DNA of 14,657 nt from Cyanobacteria bacterium UBA2855 (GCA_002350725.1 DEFJ01000015.1:1-14657); one strand, 5' to 3'; positions 1 through 8,768 are shown, counted from the first letter of the stretch. The notes: generated by a model not told the origin, from the letters alone. A program made the numbers and translations.

Positions 1-3000
1 GCCGATTTTTGTACTACCAGGGTCGGTTTCTGTTCCGTTTGAGGTAAAGTCATTTGTTACTGTTACATTTTTATCTACATCAATATTACCTGAATTTGTA
101 ATATTGTTGCTGACGTCAAGGTTACCACCGATAGTTGTATCGCCATCATTTGAAAAACTACCGTTTGTAATATTTACGTCACCGTCAACATCTAATTCAC
201 TATCGTTTCCTGTATTGGTGATACCTTTTTGAACTTCTAAATCACCACCAATTTCAATTTCTCCGGTATTTTTAATTTCATTATCAACTGTGGTATCACC
301 GGTTACTGATATTGCACCTGAGTTTTCAATATCGTTTGCAACATCAAGGGTTCCGTCAATATTCAATTCGCCGTCATCGCTGTTGTTTAAGTCGTGTCCA
401 ATTTCAACATCACCGGTAACATCAAAATTCTTGTTATTATTCAAATCATTATTAACGGTCATATCACCTGTTATATCGACATCATCGTTATTGGTGATAT
501 TATCATACGTTAATACCGTTCCGTTGAAATCCATTGTGCCATTATTTTCAATGTCAGCCAAAGTAACTTTTCCGGTTAAGTGCAATTCGTTATTATTTTT
601 GATATCTTTATCATAAGACACATCTTTAAAACTCAAAATTCCGTTATTTTCTGTAGGATTGCTGTTATTATTGATAATATTGATATCTTTGAATGTTATT
701 GTTTGATTATCATTAATCGTTTTTAAGAATTCATGACCGTCAACATCATAAATATTATCCGCACCATTGATTACAAAATTATTACCGACAAATTCATCAA
801 TATCTTTAGTCAATTTTACGGTTGTATCATCGACAAAGGTAAATGTTTTATCGCTAGGGAATTCATATTTCATTTCATCACGATTAAATTCCCCTCTGTC
901 ATTAATTGCCCATTCTCTGAAGGTATCCATCCATCCGCGAATTTCTAATGTATCATTTACGGTGTTTGTTGTACGCAGACCAAAATCTTTAGCAAATATA
1001 ATATCACTTGTCATATTTGCAGTGGCTTGATTTAGTACCTTTGATTCATCATAGGTTAACTGTGGCGCATCAGGCACTGAAGATTTAATTATTTGTAATA
1101 TGTGGCGTTCATTATCATCACAGTTATTTATTATATTTCCGCCAACATTTATATTTTTGATATAAATATATCCGCTTCCACCTTGAGTTAGAGTAAAGGT
1201 ATCAGACTTCTGCTCGTCTTTATCCATGAATATGTCTATTACATATCTTGAATTAAGTGAGGAATCTAATTTATCCATTGTGTAATTTGTGTATACGCCA
1301 TCATTCAGATTTACTGTTGTATTATTAACTGATAACGTCGAATTCTTTAAGACATCTCCGTTATCACCAAATGTCAAGGCTGAATCAGTTGCTTTTACAT
1401 CCTGATTACGTATATTTCCGTTTGTTTCAAAATTAGATTTATCAATATTTACAGTACCTTTGGTATTCCCATTGATGCCTGTTGTCAAAGTAAAATTATC
1501 AGCTTCTTTGATATTAATAGTTGCGGTGTTGTCAATAGTAGCGACAGACGAAACACCTTTTTCAATATTTACCGTATTTGTATTAGTAATTTTATTTGCA
1601 CTCAATCCATTGATAATGGTAGCTGACTTACTGTTTGTTAAATCATGAAGATTTGCACCATCTTTCAAAGTTAAAGTATCGGTGTTCATAACATTACGAG
1701 CAGTTGTATGTCCTTCAACTGTGAAAGATTTTGAATTGTTTATATCCTCACTTGCTGTTAAATCACCGCCGATTTTAGTTGTTCCTTGGTTTGTTACATT
1801 AACACCGGAAACGCTGCCTGTTACGTTCAAGTCGGATGTAACACCCTGATTTGTGATATTACCTGTTGCGGTTAAGTTACCAGTAATATCCATATCATCT
1901 GTATTTAATACATCATCAGCAGTTACGTTTCCTGTAATATTTGCGGTTTTGGTATTTGTCAAATCTCTGACTTGCGCCCCGCCGTTTAACGTCATTGTGC
2001 CGCTGTTTGTTACATCTTGAGCTGTAACTTTTCCGTCTACGGTCATAGTCTTAGTATTTGAAACATTTTCGCTTGTCGTTAAGGTTCCGTCTATATCAAC
2101 TGTTCCCGCATTTGATAAATTAACACCCGACACATTACCGTTTACCGTTAATGAAGATGCAGCTCCTTGATTGATTATATCATTTGTAGATATTAAGTTC
2201 TTCGTTACACTTATTGAACCGCTGTTTGTAACTTTATCTGAATTTACATTTCCGGTAACTGATATTGTATCTGTATTGGTGATTGTGCTTGCAGAAACAT
2301 CTCCGATAATAGTAGCTGTACCGTCATTTTCTATATCCTCTAACTCAGCACCGTTTGATATAGTTAAAGTACCACTGTTTGTAGTATCTTTTGCCTTTAC
2401 ATGACCTGTTATATTCAAGTCGGATGCTGCACCTTGGTTTGTGATATTACCCGTTGCGGTTAAGTTACCCGCAATATCCATATCATCTGTATTCAATACA
2501 TCATCAGCAGTTACGTTTCCTGTAATATTTGCGGTTTTGGTATTTGTCAAATCTCTGACTTGCGCTCCGCCGTTTAACGTCATTGTGCCGCTGTTTGTTA
2601 CGTCTTGAGCTGTAACTTTTCCATCTACGGTGAGTTGATTTGTATTTGAAACATTTTCTGTCGTGGTAAGTTTTCCGTCTATCTCCGCATTACCGGTATT
2701 TGTCAGATTTGTTGTACTTACATCACCGGTAACCTCCATAATATTTGAGGTATTTATATTTTTTGCGGTTAAATTTTTGGAAACAACTAACTTGTTGTTA
2801 TTTGCCAAATTATTTGTAATATTAACGTTTCCATTAACATCAATAATACCGTTGTTTACAACACCGTTTGAATTTGTATCACCGGCAATTACACCTGTTA
2901 CAACCAAATCTTTAGTCATATTAATGGTTGCATCGGCAGTATTTGTTAAGCCGTTCAAATTAGCACCGTTACCTATTGATAATTGACCGCGATTTAATAA

Positions 3001-6000
3001 ATCTTTCCCTGTAACAGTACCAATTACATCCAAAATACCAGAGGTTGTAATATTATCAGTTGATGTCAAATCCCCTACCAATGTTACATCAGCAGAATGG
3101 TGAACATTAAAATTACCTATATTATCGACATTAATTGCTGTTGCAGTACCAAATACATCTAAATCGCCTGTATTTCTAATCGTATTTGCGACAACAAGAT
3201 TACCGGTAATATCCATATCTCCATGGTTAGTAACATTTGTCACAAAAGCACTGCCGTTAACTTTAAATACCTTATTTTCGTTGTTAGTTACATCTCTTGC
3301 ATCCAGACGACCGGTGATTGTAGTTGTGCCATTATTCGTCAAATCTCTAACTTCAGCACCTTGTTTTACTGTCAATGAGCCGCTGTTTGTGACGCCGGTA
3401 GCCTTTAAGTGACCGTTTACCGTCAAAGAATTTGTATTTGATACATTGTCAGTGATGGTTAAATCTCCGCCTACCGTAGCTGAACCTGAATTGGTAAGAC
3501 TTTTTGCTGAAGTTTTGCCTGTAGTTGTCAATGTTCCTGAGTTTACAACTCCGTTTACTGCGGTTAATTTACCGCCAATATTTGTTGTACCCTTATTATC
3601 AATAGAATTTAGGGTCGCATCATTGTCAATAGTTAATGTTCCGTTTTTAACATCTACAATTCCGTTACCTGTCAGAGTTCCAATTGCATAATTACTACCC
3701 GTACCGCCATCTGCGGTTAAGGTTGCACCTGTAGAAAGATTTAGAATATTTTCTACATCCGCACCGTTTTTAAACGTAAGAGCATTTGCAACATATGTAG
3801 TGCCGTTTCCTGAAACAGCCTTTGCTAATGTCCCCGATAAGTTCAATGTTTTGTTATTTTGGATAGTACCTGTTAAATTTTCACCGGTAGAGGTTAATAT
3901 ACCGTTGTTTATAACATTTCCTATCTTATTGTTATTCGTTAGGTTACCTGTATCTGTGATTGTAACTTTCTGAGAAACAACAGCTTCATTTGTAACTGTA
4001 CCGGTAACGGAAATACCGCCATTACCGCTTACAGCATAGGATAATGTTCCGCCATTTAGTGTCAAAGTACCGTTATTAGTTACATTACCGCCAACGTTAT
4101 TGGCATTTGTAATAAAATTACCCGCTGTTGTGATATCAATAGCTTGAGAAATAAGTGCGTTACCGGTTACTTCACCTGTAATATGTGTTGTTCCGCCGGT
4201 ACCGCTGACTTTTTTATTTAAAGTTCCGCCCGTTAAAGTCAAATTATTTGTATTCGCAATATCTCCATTTATATAAGAAGCATTTGTACTCAAGGTACCG
4301 CTGTTAGAAATCGCAGCAGTAATCTTCGCATTATTTGTCAATGTTCCGCTATTAGTAACACTTGCTTGAGTTATTTCACCGTTATTTGTTGTTGTCCCGC
4401 TGAAGTTTGTAGTACCTGTTGAACCTGTTATTGTATTTGAATTTGTTCCACCTGTTAAATTTAATGTTCCGGTATTCGTTAAACCAGATGATGCAGATAA
4501 ATTACTAGCATTTGAGGTTAATTTACCTGTTACTTTTATTTCTTTTTGTGTAATTGTACCGGTGTTGTTAAGATTACCAGATATTTCTGTTGTACCGGTT
4601 CTTGTAGAGGCATCATTAATTGTACCTGCATTTGTCATATTAGAACCGGTTAACTTTAATGTACCATTGTTCGTTATCGTTCCCGCATTTGACAATGCTG
4701 TATTTACGGTTATTGTTTTGTTGGCATCATTAGTTAATATTTTACCTGAAGCTATAGAAACTGTATTCTGTGTTATTGTTCCTGCGTTTTCAAAATTTTG
4801 ATTTACATTCAACGTACCGGTACCATTTATAGTACCAGCATTAGAAGTTGCACCGTTTATATTTAATGTGCCTGCATTTGCAATTACGCCGCTATTTGTT
4901 AATGTACTTGTTACAGTTACGGATTTTCCTGAATTGTTTGTCAGGGTTTTGCCGTTGGTATTTAATGTTCCTTGAGTAATAGTTCCGTTATTTGTTGTGT
5001 TTGCATCAAGGATTAATGTACCTGCGCCGTCTATGGTGTATCCGTAGGTATTTCCCTCAAGATGCAATGTACCCGTATTGGTAACATTTTGCAAATTATT
5101 AGCAGCAGAATATGCAGTACCGCTGTTAGTTAATTTACCTGTTAATGCCGCATTATTATCAAATGTGCCTGCATTTGATACTGCTGCCGTTATTGCACCA
5201 TTTGATGTTAACTTGTTTCCGCTATTGATATCTACGGTTCCTTGTGTAATTGTTGAATTATTGGTAATCTGTCCTCTTACATATGTTGTACCGGAACCGC
5301 TTATTTTTCCGGTATTATTTGTTCCTTGAATAGTTAAACTTCCGTTGTTTACAATTTCACCGCTATTTGTTAAAGTCGTTGTTGCTGTTACGGATTTTCC
5401 TGAATTATTTGTCAGGGTTTTTCCGTTTGCAATATCAATAGTACCTTGAGAAATAGTACCTTTATTGGTAAAATTGTTATCCAAATCCAACTTGCCGCTA
5501 CCGTTGATTGTTCCGGCATTTTCAGTAGCACCTGTAATATTCAATGTTCCGGAGTTACCTATAGTTCCCGCATTTGACAGTGTAGAACTTACTGTTGCAG
5601 TTTTTCCTGAATTTATATTTAATGCAGCACCGGATGAAACTGACAACGTAGCTTGAGCCAAAGCTGCATTAAGAGTTGTAGTACCGGATGTAACAGAAGT
5701 TGTACCTGCACCCGAAATAGCTCCGCTGATTGTGTTTGTTCCGGTTAAACCTATATTAGCACCGGAAACAGTTTTGATACCTTGACCTGCAATTTCGCTG
5801 TTACTGATATTAATTTTACCGCCGGAAGCCACATCAGCAAGGAAAGAAGACCCGTTTGTTGTCTTAACATTGTTTAGGTTGACTGTTCTTCCGTTTCCTA
5901 TACTAAAACCTGAATATGAACCGAAATTAATTGTTGATTGATTGCCTACATTGCCAACACCGTTTACATTTACCGTACCGTATGTGGAACCGATATTTGT

Positions 6001-8382
6001 ACCAACAGTATATGTTGAATTTGCTGCAGGCGCATTAAAGTTTTTGGTTGCATTATTTGTAGCTGTATTTACAAGATACAGTGTATCACCAAGTTTTTCC
6101 GTTTTTGGGGTTGTCGAACTGGCAATAGTATAAACAAGATTTCCGCCTGAAGTTGAAAGAGCTCCCTCATCAACTATTACCGACCATCTGTTGTAATATG
6201 TATCTGTCCATGCAGTAGTAGCGTTTATAGTATCCGCAACTTTTGGAGTTGTATGTGAATTATTATATGTCCAAGCATTTTTTATGCTGTCAGGAACATA
6301 TATGGAAGCTCCGGGAGCATCCAATACGGTATACACATAAGTACCTGTTGTTGTTGGTTTTGTACCTATGTCGTTTATGGAAGTTATACTTAAAGTACCG
6401 GAATTACCGCTTCTTGTAGAAGCATAAAACTTATCCGCCGTACGATTAGAGCTGTTGACATCAATTGCAACAGAAGAATTGCCTGCCCACTTACCGACAT
6501 TATATGTACCTATAGAACTGTTTTGTATGCCGCCAATACCATATCCGTTAGGATTAAATGTACCGCCTATAGAGCCGCTTGACCAAGTCATACCGCCATT
6601 TAAGACAGTTGTACCGGAGCCTCCTATATTTCTGTTCAAAGTTCCTGATGTATACAACGCACTGTTATTTGTTAGTGTTGTGACCCCTGATAAATTTCCT
6701 AAAGTTGCATACACCGTACCGTTTGATATTGTTAAGTTATTCTGACTTACACCGGAATTAAAATAAACAGAACCTGCACCATTGACAGTTGTATTTCCCG
6801 TTCCGTTGACAGAATCGCTAAATGTAATACTTCTGCCGCTTTGCGGACTTAAATACAATGAACCGATATTATAAATATCATTTGCTGAACCACTTGCGGT
6901 ATTACCTGAAAATGACACGTTACTGTTATTAGTTGCGACAGTGAAAGTTCCGGCATTATAAATTGCACCACCCTGAGAGGATGCTGTATTATTTATGTAA
7001 GACGTAGCATACGACGTTATTGAACTGTTTGAAGCATTATAGATAGCACCACCATATTGTGCTGAGTTACTATTAAAAGAACCATATAACGCATCAATTT
7101 TCCCGGAGTTTGTTGCAGTTGATTCATAAATCATGTTTAAGATAGCACCACCCTTAGATGATGGGCCACTTGCGCTATTGCCATAAAAAACACCGGTTAA
7201 ACTATATATTCTTCCAAAGTTAGCTACAGCACCGCCGTGAGCTTCATCCTGAGAAGAAACAACTTTATTACCGCTAAATACACCATCAATAACATTTATT
7301 GTCGAATCAGTACAATTCTTAATTGCACCACCTGCAACGTGACCAAAACTTGTACTTCCGGACGAATCAGTTCTATTATTTATAAATACACCACTGATAC
7401 TATCTATATGTGCGGTAGATCCGTTATATATAGCACCACCACCGTCAATAACAGCCACGTTATCTGTGAATGAACCGCTAATAGCGCCTATTCCGCCAAC
7501 AGAATCAAAACTGTTGTATATAGCACCACCACCCTTTTGGGCTTTATTGCCGACGAAATTACCTTGAACACTTCCTATGTAACCTTTGCTAATCAGGGCA
7601 CCACCATCATTGTCGGAATGATTGCCTATAAAATCACCTTTAATTGAATTGACCGAGCCGCTTCCGACACGAACGCCACCGCCTTCACTTCCGCTGTTAC
7701 CAATTATGTCAACCAATATGTCGCCAACAGTAGAAGTATGAGAAGATATACATATAGCTCCATAGAAATCGGCTTTATTACCAATAAAGGCACCTGAAAT
7801 GTTACCCAAAGTATCAGCACCTTCAGTATCCATACCTCCGCCGTCATGACCATTATTAGCGGCAGAAAAAATATTAATTAAAGATTCTCCAGTATCCGGA
7901 TAAAAAACAGAGTCACCGTTATTAACAACCTCAGTTGATGTTCTTACTGGACTTCCGTTAACAGTGACGTTAACCTGATTATTTGCACTATCCCATGTAT
8001 AAGAAAGGGTTCCCCCGCTATATGTTGTTTTATTAATATTTACATATTTTGAAGATGATGTAGCGACACCCGTGGCTGTATCAATCGAATATTGTATAAC
8101 TGGTATAATACCGCTTGAACCTATGGAATATACGGCATCGCTTCCTCGTGTTGGAGTTCCGGGAGCTGCTGCTGCAAACCCTGTCGGAACCCCTTTTATT
8201 TTTGATTTGCTCACGACAATTTCGTTGTCGCTAAGATTTGACGTGTAAGAATTATTATAATCAGCAACTTCATCAGCATAACCTTCTTGGGCATTTGCAA
8301 ACATCGCACACCCAGCAAGTAACGCAATGCTTAAATATTGTGATGCACTCAGGGGTTTGTTTTTCTTTTTTAAATTGCTCAT
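1..8382 (-). CDS. Giant autotransporter/adhesin-like exoprotein with Pmp repeats (C-terminus beyond window)
   Basis: One open frame of 2794 codons runs from ATG at 8382 to the window edge without a stop; I checked the frame at many points. The start follows AAAGGA at 7 nt spacing. Residues 1-31 are a signal peptide with a Lys-rich n-region, a hydrophobic core, and both a lipobox (LAGC, Cys25) and an ANA site at 31. Residues 32-175 form a Ser/Thr-rich N-domain. About 180-510 is an array of GGAI and FxxN motifs as in chlamydial polymorphic membrane proteins. From about 515 on the protein is Asn/Thr/Gly-rich beta-helix repeat, with strings like TNSGTL. Two non-repeat modules, near 635-720 and 2375-2600, carry Asp-rich motifs seen in autotransporter passengers. 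The family is typically a surface beta-helix used in adhesion; that role is inferred. The end is missing, so the anchor (beta-barrel or other) is unknown. It is transcribed alone from a promoter about 210 nt upstream. Confidence 0.88.
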   Translation of the reverse strand, partial: MSNLKKKNKPLSASQYLSIALLAGCAMFANAQEGYADEVADYNNSYTSNLSDNEIVVSKSKIKGVPTGFAAAAPGTPTRGSDAVYSIGSSGIIPVIQYSIDTATGVATSSSKYVNINKTTYSGGTLSYTWDSANNQVNVTVNGSPVRTSTEVVNNGDSVFYPDTGESLINIFSAANNGHDGGGMDTEGADTLGNISGAFIGNKADFYGAICISSHTSTVGDILVDIIGNSGSEGGGVRVGSGSVNSIKGDFIGNHSDNDGGALISKGYIGSVQGNFVGNKAQKGGGAIYNSFDSVGGIGAISGSFTDNVAVIDGGGAIYNGSTAHIDSISGVFINNRTDSSGSTSFGHVAGGAIKNCTDSTINVIDGVFSGNKVVSSQDEAHGGAVANFGRIYSLTGVFYGNSASGPSSKGGAILNMIYESTATNSGKIDALYGSFNSNSAQYGGAIYNASNSSITSYATSYINNTASSQGGAIYNAGTFTVATNNSNVSFSGNTASGSANDIYNIGSLYLSPQSGRSITFSDSVNGTGNTTVNGAGSVYFNSGVSQNNLTISNGTVYATLGNLSGVTTLTNNSALYTSGTLNRNIGGSGTTVLNGGMTWSSGSIGGTFNPNGYGIGGIQNSSIGTYNVGKWAGNSSVAIDVNSSNRTADKFYASTRSGNSGTLSITSINDIGTKPTTTGTYVYTVLDAPGASIYVPDSIKNAWTYNNSHTTPKVADTINATTAWTDTYYNRWSVIVDEGALSTSGGNLVYTIASSTTPKTEKLGDTLYLVNTATNNATKNFNAPAANSTYTVGTNIGSTYGTVNVNGVGNVGNQSTINFGSYSGFSIGNGRTVNLNNVKTTNGSSFLADVASGGKINISNSEIAGQGIKTVSGANIGLTGTNTISGAISGAGTTSVTSGTTTLNAALAQATLSVSSGAALNINSGKTATVSSTLSNAGTIGNSGTLNITGATENAGTINGSGKLDLDNNFTNKGTISQGTIDIANGKTLTNNSGKSVTATTTLTNSGEIVNNGSLTIQGTNNTGKISGSGTTYVRGQITNNSTITQGTVDINSGNKLTSNGAITAAVSNAGTFDNNAALTGKLTNSGTAYSAANNLQNVTNTGTLHLEGNTYGYTIDGAGTLILDANTTNNGTITQGTLNTNGKTLTNNSGKSVTVTSTLTNSGVIANAGTLNINGATSNAGTINGTGTLNVNQNFENAGTITQNTVSIASGKILTNDANKTITVNTALSNAGTITNNGTLKLTGSNMTNAGTINDASTRTGTTEISGNLNNTGTITQKEIKVTGKLTSNASNLSASSGLTNTGTLNLTGGTNSNTITGSTGTTNFSGTTTNNGEITQASVTNSGTLTNNAKITAAISNSGTLSTNASYINGDIANTNNLTLTGGTLNKKVSGTGGTTHITGEVTGNALISQAIDITTAGNFITNANNVGGNVTNNGTLTLNGGTLSYAVSGNGGISVTGTVTNEAVVSQKVTITDTGNLTNNNKIGNVINNGILTSTGENLTGTIQNNKTLNLSGTLAKAVSGNGTTYVANALTFKNGADVENILNLSTGATLTADGGTGSNYAIGTLTGNGIVDVKNGTLTIDNDATLNSIDNKGTTNIGGKLTAVNGVVNSGTLTTTGKTSAKSLTNSGSATVGGDLTITDNVSNTNSLTVNGHLKATGVTNSGSLTVKQGAEVRDLTNNGTTTITGRLDARDVTNNENKVFKVNGSAFVTNVTNHGDMDITGNLVVANTIRNTGDLDVFGTATAINVDNIGNFNVHHSADVTLVGDLTSTDNITTSGILDVIGTVTGKDLLNRGQLSIGNGANLNGLTNTADATINMTKDLVVTGVIAGDTNSNGVVNNGIIDVNGNVNITNNLANNNKLVVSKNLTAKNINTSNIMEVTGDVSTTNLTNTGNAEIDGKLTTTENVSNTNQLTVDGKVTAQDVTNSGTMTLNGGAQVRDLTNTKTANITGNVTADDVLNTDDMDIAGNLTATGNITNQGAASDLNITGHVKAKDTTNSGTLTISNGAELEDIENDGTATIIGDVSASTITNTDTISVTGNVNSDKVTNSGSISVTKNLISTNDIINQGAASSLTVNGNVSGVNLSNAGTVDIDGTLTTSENVSNTKTMTVDGKVTAQDVTNSGTMTLNGGAQVRDLTNTKTANITGNVTADDVLNTDDMDITGNLTATGNITNQGVTSDLNVTGSVSGVNVTNQGTTKIGGDLTASEDINNSKSFTVEGHTTARNVMNTDTLTLKDGANLHDLTNSKSATIINGLSANKITNTNTVNIEKGVSSVATIDNTATINIKEADNFTLTTGINGNTKGTVNIDKSNFETNGNIRNQDVKATDSALTFGDNGDVLKNSTLSVNNTTVNLNDGVYTNYTMDKLDSSLNSRYVIDIFMDKDEQKSDTFTLTQGGSGYIYIKNINVGGNIINNCDDNERHILQIIKSSVPDAPQLTYDESKVLNQATANMTSDIIFAKDFGLRTTNTVNDTLEIRGWMDTFREWAINDRGEFNRDEMKYEFPSDKTFTFVDDTTVKLTKDIDEFVGNNFVINGADNIYDVDGHEFLKTINDNQTITFKDINIINNNSNPTENNGILSFKDVSYDKDIKNNNELHLTGKVTLADIENNGTMDFNGTVLTYDNITNNDDVDITGDMTVNNDLNNNKNFDVTGDVEIGHDLNNSDDGELNIDGTLDVANDIENSGAISVTGDTTVDNEIKNTGEIEIGGDLEVQKGITNTGNDSELDVDGDVNITNGSFSNDGDTTIGGNLDVSNNITNSGNIDVDKNVTVTNDFTSNGTETDPGSTKIG
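1826..2045 (-). repeat. Copy 2 of the 220-bp in-frame duplication
   Basis: Partner of 2414-2633 at a 588-bp offset, encoding residues about 2113-2186 of the giant protein. Most differences cluster at the low-coordinate end, where the sequences become ordinary diverged repeats. Beyond 2045 similarity continues at a lower level, including the shared VSNT segment. Confidence 0.9.
2414..2633 (-). repeat. Copy 1 of a recent 220-bp in-frame duplication
   Basis: This block matches 1826-2045 with about 13 mismatches in 220 bases by hand alignment (about 94%), including an uninterrupted run of about 71 identical bases. The offset is exactly 588 bp (196 codons), so the frame is kept. It encodes residues about 1917-1990 of the giant protein, a segment containing GGAQVRDLTN and DDVLNTDDMDI. 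Surrounding repeats are far more diverged, so this looks like recent segmental duplication or gene conversion. Confidence 0.9.
6853..7842 (-). repeat. Pmp-type GGAI / FxxN repeat array within the giant exoprotein
   Basis: Residues about 181-510 of the giant protein alternate FxxN-like motifs (FIGN, FVGN, FTDN, FINN, FSGN, FYGN, FNSN, YINN, FSGN) with GGAI-like motifs (GGALI, GGAIYN, GGAIKN, GGAVAN, GGAILN). There are about ten units of some 30-40 residues. This pairing is the defining signature of chlamydial polymorphic membrane protein repeats, predicted to form turns of a right-handed beta-helix. Units diverge except at the motifs, so the array is old, in contrast to the recent duplication further downstream. 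Confidence 0.85.
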
Positions 8383-8390
8383 ATTATAAT

Positions 8391-8402
8391 CCTTTCGCGA
8401 AA
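8391..8402 (-). promoter_or_regulatory. Ribosome binding site of the giant gene inside a TTTCGCGAAA palindrome
   Basis: The Shine-Dalgarno AAAGGA lies 7 nt before the ATG at 8382. It overlaps a perfect 10-base palindrome TTTCGCGAAA (8393-8402). In RNA a CUUU/AAAG stem could form that partly covers the ribosome site. The stem is only 4 bp, so any regulatory effect would be weak. Confidence 0.5.
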
Positions 8403-8447
8403 AGACGCCATATTCATTCTAACGGAATAAAAAACATCTTTTATCCA

Positions 8448-8492
8448 TTATTTGTATGAAAATAATCGCAGTACGAACCATATTTTTGACAT
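8448..8492 (-). CDS. Possible 14-codon upstream ORF in the leader of the giant gene
   Basis: The predicted leader contains ATG at 8492 preceded by GAGGA at 5 nt spacing, a better ribosome site than most in this window. It opens a 14-codon frame (MSKIWFVLRLFSYK) ending in TAA at 8448, 65 nt before the giant gene's start. A second in-frame ATG at 8504 would add four residues. It could be a leader peptide affecting translation or transcript stability, or it could be chance. No homologue is recognised and there is no regulatory codon run. Confidence 0.25.
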   Translation of the reverse strand: MSKIWFVLRLFSYK

Positions 8493-8520
8493 CTTTATCC
8501 TCATGTATGTGCTTACTACA

Positions 8521-8536
8521 CCGTTATTATAAACGG
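8521..8536 (-). promoter_or_regulatory. Inverted repeat CCGTT/AACGG framing a TATAAT box
   Basis: On the minus strand the perfect arms CCGTT and AACGG flank a consensus TATAAT (plus 8526-8531). No good -35 lies 16-18 nt upstream. It may be an operator overlapping a second, activator-dependent promoter. Alternatively it is an RNA hairpin in the leader made from the upstream promoter. No T-run follows, so it is not a terminator. Confidence 0.35.
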
Positions 8537-8598
8537 CATAGACATATATAAACTTTAGGGGTTACAAATAAAATTTTACAATCGTTTACTTGTAATAT

Positions 8599-8627
8599 AT
8601 TATAACATATATTTTATATATATGCAA
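8599..8627 (-). promoter_or_regulatory. Sigma70-type promoter for the giant exoprotein gene
   Basis: Minus-strand -35 TTGCAT (8627-8622), 17-nt spacer, and a perfect -10 TATAAT (8604-8599) preceded by TGT, an extended -10. The start site would be near 8592, giving a leader of about 210 nt before the ATG at 8382. The region is very AT-rich, so chance -10 boxes are common, but the correct spacing plus TGn makes this the best candidate upstream of the gene. Confidence 0.6.
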
Positions 8628-8698
8628 TATATTAAAAATCACGGATAATTATTTTGTCATGAATTTGTAACCTGCTGTAAAGAAACAGACGGTTTGCT

Positions 8699-8718
8699 TT
8701 TTGCAAAGATTTTGCAAA
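8699..8718. repeat. Two TTTTGCAAA direct repeats spaced one helical turn
   Basis: TTTTGCAAA occurs at 8699-8707 and again at 8710-8718, an 11-bp period, with palindromic cores TTTGCAAA. The pair lies about 75-95 bp upstream of the predicted -35 of the giant gene. That position and phasing suit a dimeric regulator binding one face of the helix. The protein is not identifiable from sequence. Confidence 0.45.
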
Positions 8719-8768
8719 CTGCACCATTTGATACAACATGAATTCTCATACACACTGCAAAATAAAAA

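Noticed and set aside
733..1030. Overlapping plus-strand frames at 733-948 and 767-1030
   Set aside because: Both are antisense to the non-repeat module of the giant gene and lack ribosome sites and recognisable content.
1826..2633. CRISPR array suggested by regularly repeated segments
   Set aside because: Repeats are in-frame coding units of variable length and divergence, with no constant short repeat alternating with unique spacers.
290..6745. Many plus-strand frames of 60-110 codons across the left half (for example 290-616, 2663-2986, 6455-6745)
   Set aside because: They are antisense shadows of the giant gene, nearly all in one phase relative to it, and consist of low-complexity hydrophobic text produced by its Asn/Thr/Gly codons.
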